This document shows, in pieces, positions 18,103-28,930 of a DNA stretch of 64,000 bases. Position numbers and translations under genes: made by a program. The DNA is from CAIKZZ01 sp035604595 (GTDB taxonomy: Bacteria > Pseudomonadota > Gammaproteobacteria > Steroidobacterales > Steroidobacteraceae). The notes under the pieces were generated by a model. It saw nothing but the letters and a program-made list of their open reading frames with translations. It was not told the origin of the DNA and made no database searches. Each line of letters opens with the position of its first letter. Positions within the stretch are counted from its first letter, which is position 1. The stretch is taken from positions 1 to 64,000 of the forward strand of contig DATNIE010000021.1 in NCBI GenBank assembly GCA_035604595.1, given 5' to 3'.

Positions 18103-19863
18103 TCAGGGTACCTGCAGCGACAGGCTTCCGATCCCGGCGTTGCCGAGTACGACGCTCGAGCTACTGGCTACCCGCACGAAGCTCGTCGCGGCATTGGTTG
18201 AAAGCCAGGCGCGCACGGCAATTTGATACGGCACCCCGCCGGACGAGGCGAGCGCGCTGCCTCCGGGCACGTTGGTGATGGTCACGGTGCCGCCGCCAGC
18301 ATAGAGCAGCGCCCCGATGTTGGCGGTCTCGACCACGCGGTTACCGGCGCTGATGACGACAAATCCCGAGTCGTACTCGCCAGAAGGTACCGTCAACCCC
18401 AAACTGATCGTGCCCGCGACCGCGCCGGCCGGCAGCCGCGGATAGGGTGCCACGAACGGCGTTGGTGCTACGCTCGTGCCGGTAACGACGGTCGGGCTCG
18501 TTGCGAGCGTATCGGCCCGATATAGCCCTTCGGTCCCGACGACATATCCGCCGGTGCCCTCGAGAGGCGCCACGGTGGAGAACGAGACCGAGCCGCCGCT
18601 CGCGTACTCGCCGACCATCAGCGGCCCCATGCTGAGGGCGAACGCGTCCCCCGGCAGCCGGTGCGTGACCGGATCGACCGCCGTGCCATCGATAGCGTAC
18701 GGAATCTCGCCGCTCCCCGATACCGTCTCGTAGAACATCACGCGAGCACCGCCCGGCAGCAGTGGGGTTTCTGCCGTCGACACGTCAGCGTAGACGGTCG
18801 AGGCCGACGTCAGCACGATCGGTGTCGACTGGGCAACCGTGGCACTCGTGACGGCGTTCGAACTGACCGGAATGCCACGGAGCAGCACTGTCTCGGCGCC
18901 GGAACAGGAGATCACGAGGTCATAATTGGTCGTGCCGGACGACGGAGCCGGCAGCGGGTACAGCGTGAATGTTCCGTCCACGCCAACCACGCGGCGCTGC
19001 ACGACCACGTGGCGCGTGTTGCTCGGATCGGGGATCTCGGCACTGACGTTCACCGGTCCGTAGCCGGCCGCGAGGGCTGAGGGATCGATGGTACCGCTGA
19101 TGCCACCGGCGAGGCTCTCGTCGGCGACGCTCGTGACCGGGCTCAGGATGTAGCCCGTCGTTGTGCCATAGGTGTAACTGAGGACGTCGCGTGCTCCATC
19201 CAGCGTGACCGCGAGGGTCGAGGTGCTGGCCGTGCTACTGGTGCTTCCGGCCGTGTTCGTCGAAGTGGTCGAGCTCGTGGACGTGGACGTTGTCGACGTC
19301 GAGGAGGTCGTGGAGCTCGTCGACGACTGTCCGAAGTCGAGTGTTCCCTTGAGCGTGATGTTGGTCGGGATCGTGATCCCGAACTCCGGTACCGGGGATT
19401 CGAGCGCGGCTGTCGTGACTGTGCCGCTCGCGTTACTGATAGAGATCTGCGAGTTGTATGTCAGCCCCGCGTCCGAGGCGGAGCTGACTATCGCGTCGGC
19501 CGAGTCGGCCGTAACCAGATGGACCTGCTGGTAGGTGCCTGCGGGTGTCGACACCGCGGTCGCGAGCGCCGCGAGCGTGCCGGGTGTCAGCGTGGCGAGA
19601 TCGATCGTGACCGGCGAGGGAAGCGTGGTCTGCAGCCAGCCGCTCGTGGACTCGGGGGGCGTGTCCGCGGCAGTTGCGAACCAGACGCCCTCGACCGTCA
19701 CATACAGATGGGAGACCGGGCCCGCGGCGCCGCCGGTGGCTGCGACGTCCGTTTGAGTGGTGCACCCGGCCACCACGCAGAGCGCGACGACCCGTAGCGC
19801 GCGCCAAGACGCATTGCGCAACCATCGACGATCGTGCCCGAGCAGTCTCATTGATCGCCTCAT
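18103..19863 (-). CDS. DUF4382-containing lipoprotein with Ser/Thr-rich linker
   Basis: A 586-residue exported protein with a lipobox VVAGC at Cys34. The segment beginning GPVSHLYVTVEGVWF is typical of DUF4382, a beta-sandwich domain found in secreted proteins. It is interrupted or followed by a low-complexity linker of almost only Ser and Thr at residues 180-216, then a long beta-rich region. The protein is probably surface or outer-membrane attached. Its role is unknown. It lies opposite to the envelope operon and ends about 100 bp from it. The Ser/Thr tract is the kind of sequence that changes length between strains. Confidence 0.75.
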   Translation of the reverse strand: MRRSMRLLGHDRRWLRNASWRALRVVALCVVAGCTTQTDVAATGGAAGPVSHLYVTVEGVWFATAADTPPESTSGWLQTTLPSPVTIDLATLTPGTLAALATAVSTPAGTYQQVHLVTADSADAIVSSASDAGLTYNSQISISNASGTVTTAALESPVPEFGITIPTNITLKGTLDFGQSSTSSTTSSTSTTSTSTSSTTSTNTAGSTSSTASTSTLAVTLDGARDVLSYTYGTTTGYILSPVTSVADESLAGGISGTIDPSALAAGYGPVNVSAEIPDPSNTRHVVVQRRVVGVDGTFTLYPLPAPSSGTTNYDLVISCSGAETVLLRGIPVSSNAVTSATVAQSTPIVLTSASTVYADVSTAETPLLPGGARVMFYETVSGSGEIPYAIDGTAVDPVTHRLPGDAFALSMGPLMVGEYASGGSVSFSTVAPLEGTGGYVVGTEGLYRADTLATSPTVVTGTSVAPTPFVAPYPRLPAGAVAGTISLGLTVPSGEYDSGFVVISAGNRVVETANIGALLYAGGGTVTITNVPGGSALASSGGVPYQIAVRAWLSTNAATSFVRVASSSSVVLGNAGIGSLSLQVP

Positions 19864-20353
19864 GACGCACCGCCCCAGTGCCGAATCGCGTGTCGTTCAG
19901 AAGTCCTCTGGCCCACGCATCGAAAACCAACGCCGTCGCGAGTCTAGGATACGCCGCAAGCGCATTTGTTCCATCGGATTGACCGCAAGTCTCTGTGTGG
20001 TCCATGCAAAGAACCGTCGGCCGCAGGCTGGCCGGCGCGCCGCCGTCGCCGAACAGCGACCGATCCCGGGGCCCCTTGACGTCCGTCGCGGCGGACGGTC
20101 CCGCGCCCGTGTGTCCGGCCGGCCGGTCCGGCATCGAGACTCGCGGCCGTGAGCGGTCACAGGTATCGTTCGGCGCGCACGGATCGCCGCACGGAGGACG
20201 ACGCCCGATGGCCACAGCGAGCACGGTCCCAGTTGCGGGGGAGAGCCGGATCAGGCACGGATCCGTATCGGGCGCGCTGGCGCTGCGCAGTATGGAGGCG
20301 GTGCCGGCGCCGGCCGCAGCGGGCGAGGGGATCGTGAACGCCTTGCAGATCGC
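19864..20353. other. divergent intergenic region
   Basis: A 490-bp spacer between the DUF4382 lipoprotein and azlC, which are transcribed away from each other. I find no open frame with protein-like character and no clear hairpin. Promoters for both genes should be here. No good Shine-Dalgarno precedes the azlC GTG at 20354, so the azlC start could lie elsewhere. Confidence 0.4.
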
Positions 20354-21070
20354 GTGAACAGTGCCGACGGACAGCAGCTGACCGCTGCCCGCACTGCCGC
20401 CCGCAAAGGCTTCGCGGACATGGTGCCGACGTTCCCGGCGACGATCGCCTGGGGACTCGTGACTGGCGTCGCGATGGCGCAGTCGGGTCTCGGCCTCCCC
20501 AAGGCCTACGTCCTGTCGACGATTGCGTTCGCGGGCTCCGCGCAACTCGCGGCCCTGCCGCTGCTCGTCAGTCATGCGCCGGTCTGGGTGACGGTGCTGA
20601 CCGCGCTGATGGTCAACCTGCGTTTCGTGATCTACAGCGCGGCGCTCAAGACCTCTCTCGCACGCGTGCCGCTTGCCCGCCGCTGCGGGCTCGCCTACCT
20701 GATCGGCGATATGACCTTCGTGATCTTCATGCGCTCGGGCCATCGCTACGAGGCGGCGACGCGCCCGGCGTATTTCTTCGGCGTTGCCGTGGCCAACTTC
20801 CTGCCGTGGCACTTCGGGTCGTTCGCAGGCCTGCTGGCGGCCGGCCGGATTCCCTCGGAGTGGGGCCTGGACTTCGCCGGAATGCTGGCGCTGATCGCGT
20901 TGCTGGTGCCGATGCTCGTCAGCCGGCCGGGGCTCGCCGGCGCCATGGTCGCGGGGCTCCTCAGCCTCGCGCTCGACGCGCTGCCGGCGCGCACCGGACT
21001 CGTCCTCGCAACGCTCGGCGGTATCGCGGTCGCGCTGCTCGTCGACCAGCTCGGGCGGAGGCGGCGATGA
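20354..21070 (+). CDS. azlC: AzlC-family branched-chain amino acid exporter, large subunit
   Basis: A 238-residue membrane protein of the AzlC (LIV-E) family, which with AzlD exports branched-chain amino acids or analogues. The family pattern is clear: KGFADMVPTFPATIAWG at the start, IAFAGSAQLAALPLL at about residues 53-67, and LMVNLRFVIYSAAL after that. Seven or so hydrophobic segments follow. The annotated start is GTG; an internal ATG at MVPTFPAT would drop conserved residues, so I keep the longer form. The last four bases overlap azlD. Confidence 0.88.
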   Translation: MNSADGQQLTAARTAARKGFADMVPTFPATIAWGLVTGVAMAQSGLGLPKAYVLSTIAFAGSAQLAALPLLVSHAPVWVTVLTALMVNLRFVIYSAALKTSLARVPLARRCGLAYLIGDMTFVIFMRSGHRYEAATRPAYFFGVAVANFLPWHFGSFAGLLAAGRIPSEWGLDFAGMLALIALLVPMLVSRPGLAGAMVAGLLSLALDALPARTGLVLATLGGIAVALLVDQLGRRRR

Positions 21071-21393
21071 GCGACGAACTCGCCACCTGGATCGCGATCG
21101 TGGGCATCGCGCTGACCGCTATCGCGACCCGCGGTAGTTTCGTAGTGTTCGGCGCGCGGCTTGCATTGCCGCCGCTGGTCGAGCAGGCCCTCAGATTCGC
21201 GCCGGCGGCCGTGCTCGGGGCAATCGTCGCGCCGGCGCTGCTGCTGCAGGGCGGGCACGCCGACCTGTCGGTCGGCAATCACCGTCTGATTGCGGCCCTG
21301 CTGGGCGGTCTGCTCATGTGGCGCACGCGCAGCATGCTATGGACGATCGCCGGCGGCATGGCCGCGCTGACGCTGCTGCGCCTGTACGCCTGA
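21067..21393 (+). CDS. azlD: AzlD-family small subunit
   Basis: A 108-residue protein with four hydrophobic segments, matching AzlD: ATRGSFVVFGARLALPP followed by LRFAPAAVLGAIVAPALL. It pairs with AzlC in the inner membrane to form the exporter. The ATGA overlap with azlC implies coupled translation and roughly equal output. It ends at the base before the rpoD stop codon on the other strand, so the two transcripts converge with no spacer at all. Confidence 0.88.
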   Translation: MSDELATWIAIVGIALTAIATRGSFVVFGARLALPPLVEQALRFAPAAVLGAIVAPALLLQGGHADLSVGNHRLIAALLGGLLMWRTRSMLWTIAGGMAALTLLRLYA

Positions 21394-23271
<1,878 letters not shown>

Positions 23272-23307
23272 GGTGAATACCCTCGTCCTGACACAAAAGA
23301 GCCGGGA

Positions 23308-23336
23308 ATTTTACACAGACACCCGCTGCAACCCAA
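23308..23336 (-). promoter_or_regulatory. candidate internal promoter for rpoD
   Basis: On the minus strand TTGGGT (23331-23336) and TAAAAT (23308-23313) are separated by 17 bases, a reasonable sigma-70 promoter about 40 bases before the rpoD start. rpoD commonly has its own promoter within the operon. Confidence 0.45.
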
Positions 23337-23341
23337 GGTTC

Positions 23342-23357
23342 GGAGCAAAAAACTGCT
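23342..23357 (-). other. hairpin in the dnaG-rpoD spacer
   Basis: GGAGCA and TGCTCC form a six-base stem around an A-rich (plus strand) or T-rich (minus strand) loop. In Escherichia coli a partial terminator and a processing site occur in this operon; this small hairpin could serve similarly, but it has no T-run after the stem. Confidence 0.3.
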
Positions 23358-23432
23358 CCCGTGTCAAGAATCGTGCCGGCGGCGCCACCGGAGCCCAGAA
23401 GTTCCACTCGAGGGCCCCGATCGGCCCCCCGC

Positions 23433-25256
23433 TCAGCCCGGCGTGCGCGGGGGCGGGCGGCGACGGCGCTGCAGGGCCGTCAGCTCGCGTTTCTCGTCCT
23501 CGCCAAGGCTGCTCGATTCTGCCCGCGCGATCAGCTCGTCGACGCGCTTCTCGGGACCCGCCTCGGCGATGAGCTTCGCGACCGCACCCGCGAGTTCCCG
23601 GCCGATCGCCTGCTCATCGAGTTCCGGCAGTGGCCACGCGGCCAGCTCCGCGAGCCGCGCATGCTCAGGCCGCTCGCGCCAGCGTTCCACCAGCTGTGCT
23701 GCAGTTAAATGAGGCTCGGACTGCGCAGTTTCAATGAGCTCTGCCAGTACCTCGAGGCCGCGATCGCCGCTGTTCCGGAGCGTTTGCGGATCGCGGATCG
23801 CCTGGGCTGCGCCGGGATACTGCACGACCCGGGCGATCGCCTGGCTGACGAGCGAACCCCGCCCGGCGGCCGCAGCGCGCGCGGTGCCCCGCGACCGGGA
23901 TGCGGGCGCGAACGGCGAGGCGCCCAACGCTGTGTGGGCCCGGTCGCCGAGCGCGAGGTGCTGGGCGAGCCGCGGCGCCGGCATCCGCACCTCGCGGGCG
24001 AGCCGCTCGATCAGCAGCTCCCGGTAGATCCCGTCGGGCACCCGGGCCACGAGCGGCCGGGCGAGTTCGGCGAGCCGCGCCCGGCCGTCCACGCTCGCCA
24101 GATCGACGTCCGCGGCAAGGTGGCTCACGAGGTACTCGGACAGCGGCAGCGCGCCCTCGAGCCGGGCCTCGAATGCCTCGCGTCCCTCCGCCGCCACCAG
24201 CGTGTCCGGGTCGTGGCCATCGGGCAGGAACAGGAACTTGATCTGCCGGCCTTCCTTCGCGTGGGGCAGGCACGTCTCGACTGCGCGCCACGCCGCTTCG
24301 CGCCCAGCGCGGTCGCCGTCGAAGCAGAACACGACGTCGCTGGTGACGCGGAACATCCGGTTCAGGTGCTCCGGGGTGGTCGCGGTCCCGAGCGTGGCGA
24401 CCGCGTAGTAGATCCCCGCCTGCGCGAGTCGCGCGACATCCATGTATCCCTCGACGACCAGCAGCTGCTTGATCGTCCTCAGCTGTTGGCGGGCCTCGTA
24501 AAGACCGTAGAGCTCGCGGCCCTTGTGAAACAGCGGTGTCTCGGGGGAGTTCAGGTACTTGGGCTCGCCCGCATCGATGACCCGGCCACCGAAACCGACG
24601 ACGCGGCCCCGCGAGTCGCGGATCGGGAACATGATCCGGTCGCGGAAGCGGTCGTAATAGCCGGGACCCGCGGATTTCTGCTGGTCAGGACTGCGCTCGA
24701 TGATCAGGCCCGCGGTCAGCAGCGCCTGCCGGCCGGCCTCGGTCGCGCCGAAGGTCTTGAGCAGCCCGTCCCACCCGGGCGGGGCATAGCCGAGGTGATA
24801 GCGGACTGCCGTCTCGCCGACCAGGCCGCGGCCCTTCAGGTAGTCCTTGGCGCGCTCGGAATCGCGCAACGCGTCGCGAAAGTGCTGATCCACGTTCCCG
24901 GTCAGCGCGAAGAGGTCGTCCTGCATGCGGTCGCGCGGGTCGGCGGCGCCACCCCCTTCGCGCGGCACCTCGAGTCCCGCGCGGCTCGCGAGCTCCTCGA
25001 CTGCTTCCGGGAATCCGAGCCGATCGTGCTCCATCAGGAACGACAGGGCCGTGCCGTGCGCGCCGCAACCGAAGCAGTGATAGAACTGTTTCTGCTGCGA
25101 GACCGTGAACGAAGGCGTCTTCTCGCCATGGAACGGGCAGTTGGCCTTCCATTCGCGACCGGCCTTCTTGAGCTGCACGCGGCTACCGATCACCTCGACG
25201 ATGTCGGTGCGGGCAAGCAGTTCGTCGATGAATGCGCGAGGTATGCGGCCAGCCAT
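23433..25256 (-). CDS. dnaG: DNA primase DnaG
   Basis: A 607-residue replicative primase that makes RNA primers at the fork. The N-terminal zinc ribbon is intact (NCPFHGEKTPSFTV and YHCFGCGAHG, residues about 39-65), the TOPRIM core has LLVVEGYMDV near 266 and CFDGDRAGREAAWRA near 313, and the helicase-binding C-terminal part is helical and variable. It lies between yqeY and rpoD, all on the minus strand, as expected for the macromolecular synthesis operon. Confidence 0.97.
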   Translation of the reverse strand: MAGRIPRAFIDELLARTDIVEVIGSRVQLKKAGREWKANCPFHGEKTPSFTVSQQKQFYHCFGCGAHGTALSFLMEHDRLGFPEAVEELASRAGLEVPREGGGAADPRDRMQDDLFALTGNVDQHFRDALRDSERAKDYLKGRGLVGETAVRYHLGYAPPGWDGLLKTFGATEAGRQALLTAGLIIERSPDQQKSAGPGYYDRFRDRIMFPIRDSRGRVVGFGGRVIDAGEPKYLNSPETPLFHKGRELYGLYEARQQLRTIKQLLVVEGYMDVARLAQAGIYYAVATLGTATTPEHLNRMFRVTSDVVFCFDGDRAGREAAWRAVETCLPHAKEGRQIKFLFLPDGHDPDTLVAAEGREAFEARLEGALPLSEYLVSHLAADVDLASVDGRARLAELARPLVARVPDGIYRELLIERLAREVRMPAPRLAQHLALGDRAHTALGASPFAPASRSRGTARAAAAGRGSLVSQAIARVVQYPGAAQAIRDPQTLRNSGDRGLEVLAELIETAQSEPHLTAAQLVERWRERPEHARLAELAAWPLPELDEQAIGRELAGAVAKLIAEAGPEKRVDELIARAESSSLGEDEKRELTALQRRRRPPPRTPG

Positions 25257-25276
25257 GGGCGGCCTCCGGGCGCCTG

Positions 25277-25723
25277 TCAGCCGCCGAGCAATGCCTTGGT
25301 GCGCGCGCCGATGGCGCCCATGTCGGCGCGGCCCGCGGCCTTGCCCTTGATGATGGCCATGACCTTGCCCATGTCCTTGACGGATGCGGCGCCGGTCGTG
25401 GCGATCGCTTCCTTGATCAGCGTATCGAGCTCTGTCGCCGACAGCTGTGCAGGGAGGTAGGCGTTGAGCGCGGCAATCTCGGCGGTTTCCTTGGCAACGA
25501 GGTCGGCACGGGCACCGGCCTCGAAATGGACAACGGACTCCTTGCGCTGCTTGATCATTTTCTCGATGACCGACAGCGTCTGCGCATCGTCGAGCGTGAT
25601 GCGCTCATCGACTTCGCGCTGCTTGATTCCCGCCTGCAGCATGCGGATCAGCCCCAGGCGATCCTTGTCGCCCGAGCGCATGGCTGCCTTCATGTCCTCG
25701 GTGATGCGTTCGCGCAGGGTCAA
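25277..25723 (-). CDS. yqeY: GatB/YqeY-domain protein
   Basis: A 148-residue helical protein of the YqeY family, related to the tail domain of the GatB amidotransferase subunit. It opens with LRERITEDMKAAMRSGDKDRLGLIRML and ends with MGKVMAIIKGKAAGRADMG, both typical. The biochemical role is not settled; tRNA binding is suggested by the GatB relation. It sits 20 bases after rpsU and 20 before dnaG, so the three are surely one transcript. Confidence 0.93.
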   Translation of the reverse strand: MTLRERITEDMKAAMRSGDKDRLGLIRMLQAGIKQREVDERITLDDAQTLSVIEKMIKQRKESVVHFEAGARADLVAKETAEIAALNAYLPAQLSATELDTLIKEAIATTGAASVKDMGKVMAIIKGKAAGRADMGAIGARTKALLGG

Positions 25724-25742
25724 TTGGCGAGCCTTACGGGAA

Positions 25743-25952
25743 TCAGCGCGGGGCCCGCATGCCCTCGCGCGAGATGCGCTTCAGGTGGCGCTTGACCGCC
25801 GCCGCCTTCTTGCGCTTACGCTCCTGGGTCGGCTTCTCGTAGAATTCCCGGCGCCGTAGTTCCGTGAGGACGCCGGCCTTCTCGCAGGCGCGCTTGAAGC
25901 GCCGTAGGGCGGCGTCGAAGTACTCATTCTCGCGGATACGTACGCTCGGCAT
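25743..25952 (-). CDS. rpsU: 30S ribosomal protein S21
   Basis: A 69-residue basic ribosomal protein of the small subunit, involved in initiation on mRNAs. The sequence MPSVRIRENEYFDAALRRF, the KPTQERKRKK stretch and a C-terminal RHLKRISREGM are diagnostic. A longer open frame reaches back to 26525 but that part is antisense to tsaD; the ATG at 25952 with an AGGAAGG site is the real start. It is the first gene of the rpsU-yqeY-dnaG-rpoD unit. Confidence 0.95.
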   Translation of the reverse strand: MPSVRIRENEYFDAALRRFKRACEKAGVLTELRRREFYEKPTQERKRKKAAAVKRHLKRISREGMRAPR

Positions 25953-26007
25953 TGAGATCGGCCTTCCTCGGATGGTGCCCGACCAAAGGTCTGGCGCAGA
26001 ACCGATA

Positions 26008-26036
26008 AGTCTACGGATGTCTTCCCTGAAAATCAA
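26008..26036 (-). promoter_or_regulatory. sigma-70 promoter of the rpsU-dnaG-rpoD operon
   Basis: On the minus strand TTGATT (26031-26036) and TAGACT (26008-26013) are separated by exactly 17 bases, about 55 bases before the rpsU start. This is the best promoter-like pair in the 138-bp divergent gap shared with tsaD. Confidence 0.55.
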
Positions 26037-26090
26037 AAGCTGGCGTCGTGCACACTCCCGCAGCCGGCACGCTCGCGGACCGGCGGCACG

Positions 26091-27125
26091 GTGACGGCAC
26101 AGGTCTTGAACGTCCTGGCACTCGAGTCCTCCTGCGACGAGACTGCCGTCGCGGTTTTTAACGACCGCGACGGGCTCGTGGCGCACCGCGTGTACACCCA
26201 GACCGATCTTCACGAAATCTGGGGCGGCGTCGTACCGGAACTCGCCTCGCGGGACCACGTGCGGCGGCTCGCACCCATGATCGTGCGCACCCTCGAGGAG
26301 GCAGGCCTCGGCGGGCGACCACCGGTCGGCGGCGTCGCCTACACCGCCGGCCCAGGACTCATCGGTGCGCTGCTGGTCGGGGCAGGTGTCGCGACCAGCC
26401 TCGCCTATGCCTGGAACGTGCCGGTTGTGGGGATCCACCACCTGGAGGGCCACCTGCTGGCCCCGCAGCTCGAGCCCGACCCGCCGGGCTTTCCGTATCT
26501 TGCGCTCCTGGTCTCGGGCGGCCACACGATGCTGGTCGACGTCGCCGGCGTCGGACGCTACCGGGTGCTCGGGGAGTCGCTCGACGATGCCGCCGGGGAG
26601 GCCTTCGACAAGACCGCCAAACTCCTCGGGCTCCCCTATCCGGGAGGCGCCCGACTCGCGGCCCTAGCCGAGTCCGGCCGGCCGGGCGTGTTCGAGTTTC
26701 CGCGGCCGATGCTCGACCGGCCGGGCCTCGATTTTAGTTTCAGCGGCCTCAAGACGGCCGCGCTCCTCGCGCTCAGGGGGCACGAGAGCGACCCGGTGGC
26801 CAAGGCGGATCTCGCGCGCGGCTTCGAGGAGGCGATCGTTGACACCCTCGCGGCCAAGGCCCGGCGCGCGCTCGCGGCCACTGGTCGCCGAGTGCTGGTC
26901 GTTGCGGGGGGTGTCGGGGCGAATCGGCGGCTCCGGGCGCGCCTCGCCGAGGTCGCCGCGGCCGAGGGCGTCCGCACGGCGTATCCGCGCGCCGAGTTCT
27001 GCACCGACAATGCCGCCATGATCGCCTTCGCCGGCCACGCCCGGCTGCAGGCCGGCGAGCGCGGCGGGCTCCCGGCCGTGGCACGCGCCCGCTGGCCGCT
27101 CGAGGAACTCAGGGCCCCCGGCTAG
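26091..27125 (+). CDS. tsaD: tRNA N6-adenosine threonylcarbamoyltransferase TsaD
   Basis: A 344-residue ASKHA-fold enzyme that, with TsaB and TsaE, transfers the threonylcarbamoyl group to A37 of ANN-decoding tRNAs. The start VLALESSCDETAVAV, the iron-binding HHLEGH near residue 117, the loop LVSGGHTML, and VVAGGVGANRRLR near 270 all match. The GTG at 26091 is used. It is transcribed away from rpsU, an arrangement common in gammaproteobacteria, and is followed by folB. Confidence 0.96.
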   Translation: MTAQVLNVLALESSCDETAVAVFNDRDGLVAHRVYTQTDLHEIWGGVVPELASRDHVRRLAPMIVRTLEEAGLGGRPPVGGVAYTAGPGLIGALLVGAGVATSLAYAWNVPVVGIHHLEGHLLAPQLEPDPPGFPYLALLVSGGHTMLVDVAGVGRYRVLGESLDDAAGEAFDKTAKLLGLPYPGGARLAALAESGRPGVFEFPRPMLDRPGLDFSFSGLKTAALLALRGHESDPVAKADLARGFEEAIVDTLAAKARRALAATGRRVLVVAGGVGANRRLRARLAEVAAAEGVRTAYPRAEFCTDNAAMIAFAGHARLQAGERGGLPAVARARWPLEELRAPG

Positions 27126-27197
27126 ACGCCGGTGCGCACCTGCGCTGGCGCTGGTAGGGTGCGCGGCGCACGCTGCGTCGTGCGGGAGTACACACCG

Positions 27198-27566
27198 ATG
27201 GGCGATCGGATCTTCGTGCGGGACCTGCGGACCGAGACCATCATCGGCATCTTCGACTGGGAGCGGAAGGTCCGGCAGACGATCAGTTTCGACCTGGAAT
27301 TCCCGGGCGACATCCGCCGTGCCGCGAAAACCGACCGGATCGAGGACACGCTGAACTACAAGTCCGTGGCCAAGCGCGTGCTGGCGTTCGTCGAGGCGAG
27401 CGAGTACCACCTGGTGGAGACGCTGGCCGAACAGGTCGCACAGCTGATCCTGCGGGAATTCGCGGTCGAATGGGTCAAGATCACGCTCAACAAGCCCGGC
27501 GCCCTGCGCGGCAGCCGCGACGTCGGTGTGATGATCGAGCGCACGCGCGCCGATTACGGGATCTGA
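27198..27566 (+). CDS. folB: dihydroneopterin aldolase FolB
   Basis: A 122-residue enzyme that cleaves 7,8-dihydroneopterin to 6-hydroxymethyl-dihydropterin in folate synthesis. RIFVRDLRTETIIGIFDWER at the N-terminus, NYKSVAKRVLAFVE and the pterin-binding EASEYHLVETLAE are diagnostic, with KPGALRGSRDVGV near the end. The ATG at 27198 has a GGGAG site 10 bases before it; the in-frame upstream extension is not conserved-looking. folK begins nine bases after its stop. Confidence 0.94.
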   Translation: MGDRIFVRDLRTETIIGIFDWERKVRQTISFDLEFPGDIRRAAKTDRIEDTLNYKSVAKRVLAFVEASEYHLVETLAEQVAQLILREFAVEWVKITLNKPGALRGSRDVGVMIERTRADYGI

Positions 27567-27575
27567 CCGGTCGCC

Positions 27576-28112
27576 GTGGTCGAACACTCCAACGATCCGG
27601 CAGGAGCGGGAGTCGCCGTGTACGTCGCGGCCGGCTCCAACGTGTCCCCGGTCGAGAGCGTAGTAAAGGCAATCGGTGCGCTGCGCCAACGGTTTCCCGA
27701 TCTGGTCGTGTCGCCGGCCTACGCAAACCCTGCGGCGGGTTTCAAGGGCGCGGATTTCATCAACCTCGTGGTCGGTTTCAGGACCGCACTGCCACTCGGG
27801 GCGGTGCTCGCCGAGCTGCAGGCGGTGGAGGCGCTCTGCGGTCGCGGGCGGGCAGACGCCAAATGGGCGCCGCGGCGCATGGATCTGGATGTGCTGCTCT
27901 ACGGCGAGCTGGTCGGCGACTTCCCGGGCGCGAAGCTGCCGCGGCCCGACCTCCTCACGCGGGCCTACATGCTGGGACCCATGGCCGCGATCGCCCCGCA
28001 CGTCGTGCATCCGACGCGCAACAGGTCCATCGGCGAGCTGTGGGCCGCTTTCGATCAGCAGGCGCACCCGCTGCGCCGCGTCAGCCTGCCGTCCGACGCG
28101 TCCCGCCAGTGA
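27576..28112 (+). CDS. folK: 6-hydroxymethyl-dihydropterin pyrophosphokinase FolK
   Basis: A 178-residue HPPK that transfers pyrophosphate from ATP to the product of FolB. VYVAAGSNVSPVESV opens the fold and the family signature KWAPRRMDLDVLLYG lies near residues 95-109, with PHVVHPTRN later. The GTG at 27576 is the annotated start; a conserved core begins about 14 residues in, so a slightly later start is possible. It is co-transcribed with folB, and the gene facing it encodes a pteridine reductase, giving a small folate cluster. Confidence 0.93.
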   Translation: MVEHSNDPAGAGVAVYVAAGSNVSPVESVVKAIGALRQRFPDLVVSPAYANPAAGFKGADFINLVVGFRTALPLGAVLAELQAVEALCGRGRADAKWAPRRMDLDVLLYGELVGDFPGAKLPRPDLLTRAYMLGPMAAIAPHVVHPTRNRSIGELWAAFDQQAHPLRRVSLPSDASRQ

Positions 28113-28127
28113 GGCGGCCCATTTGCA

Positions 28128-28889
28128 CTACAGCCCGCCGATGGTCCGGCCACCGTCGATGGCCAGCACCTGGCCGGTCACGTAAGGCGCGTCCCTGACG
28201 AGGTAGAGCGCCGCCTTCGCGACGTCGTCGGGTGCGCCCATGCGCTTGAGCGCCGTGCGGTCGAGGATGCGGGCCTTGAGCTCGCGGTCGATCTCGCCCT
28301 CCGGCCAGAGCACCGGCCCCGGGGCGATCGCGTTGACCCGCACGTGCGGCGCGAGCTCGCGGGCCAGCGACTGCGTTAGCATCACGAGTCCTGCCTTCGC
28401 TGCGCAGTACACCGGATGGCGCTTCAGCGGCCGCAACGCGTGGATATCGACCATATTGAGCACCAGACCGCGGCTGCGGCGCAGCTCGGCGGCCGCAGCC
28501 TGCGACAAAAACAGCGGCGCGCGCAGGTTGGTGCCGACGAGGTCCTCCCAGGCGGCCGCGGTGATGTCTCCAACCGGCGTCGCGTAGAACGTCGAGGCGT
28601 TGTTCACCAGTACGTCGAGCCGGCCGAACGCATGAATGGCCGCGGCGATCACGCCGGGGAGCGCTGCCACGTCGAGGAGGTCGGCGGCGTGCAGCGCGAC
28701 GGATTGCGGGCGCACCGCATCGAGCTCGGCGGCGAGCGCCGCGGCCTCCCTGGCCGATGTGCGGTAATGGATCAGGATATTGGCGCCCTGCGAATGCAGC
28801 CGGCGCGCGATCACGGCACCGAGGCGGCGCCCACCGCCGGTGATCAGCACCGACTGACCGGCGAGCGGCAATGCTGTTCCGGCAGGCAT
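28128..28889 (-). CDS. pteridine reductase (short-chain dehydrogenase)
   Basis: A 253-residue NADPH-dependent short-chain dehydrogenase. The cofactor loop TGGGRRLG fits the TGX3RXG form that marks pteridine reductases (PTR1/FolM type) rather than the common TGXXXGXG. LVNNAS and the catalytic YCAAK follow. It probably reduces dihydrobiopterin- or dihydrofolate-type substrates. It converges with folK at a 15-bp gap, which supports the pterin link. Confidence 0.85.
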   Translation of the reverse strand: MPAGTALPLAGQSVLITGGGRRLGAVIARRLHSQGANILIHYRTSAREAAALAAELDAVRPQSVALHAADLLDVAALPGVIAAAIHAFGRLDVLVNNASTFYATPVGDITAAAWEDLVGTNLRAPLFLSQAAAAELRRSRGLVLNMVDIHALRPLKRHPVYCAAKAGLVMLTQSLARELAPHVRVNAIAPGPVLWPEGEIDRELKARILDRTALKRMGAPDDVAKAALYLVRDAPYVTGQVLAIDGGRTIGGL

Positions 28890-28930
28890 GCGACGAGGAT
28901 ACCCGCCGGCCGCGCGCGTGCGCCAGCCTC

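Noticed and set aside
25953..26525. long N-terminal extension of rpsU
   Set aside because: It overlaps tsaD in antisense; S21 proteins start at MPSVRI.
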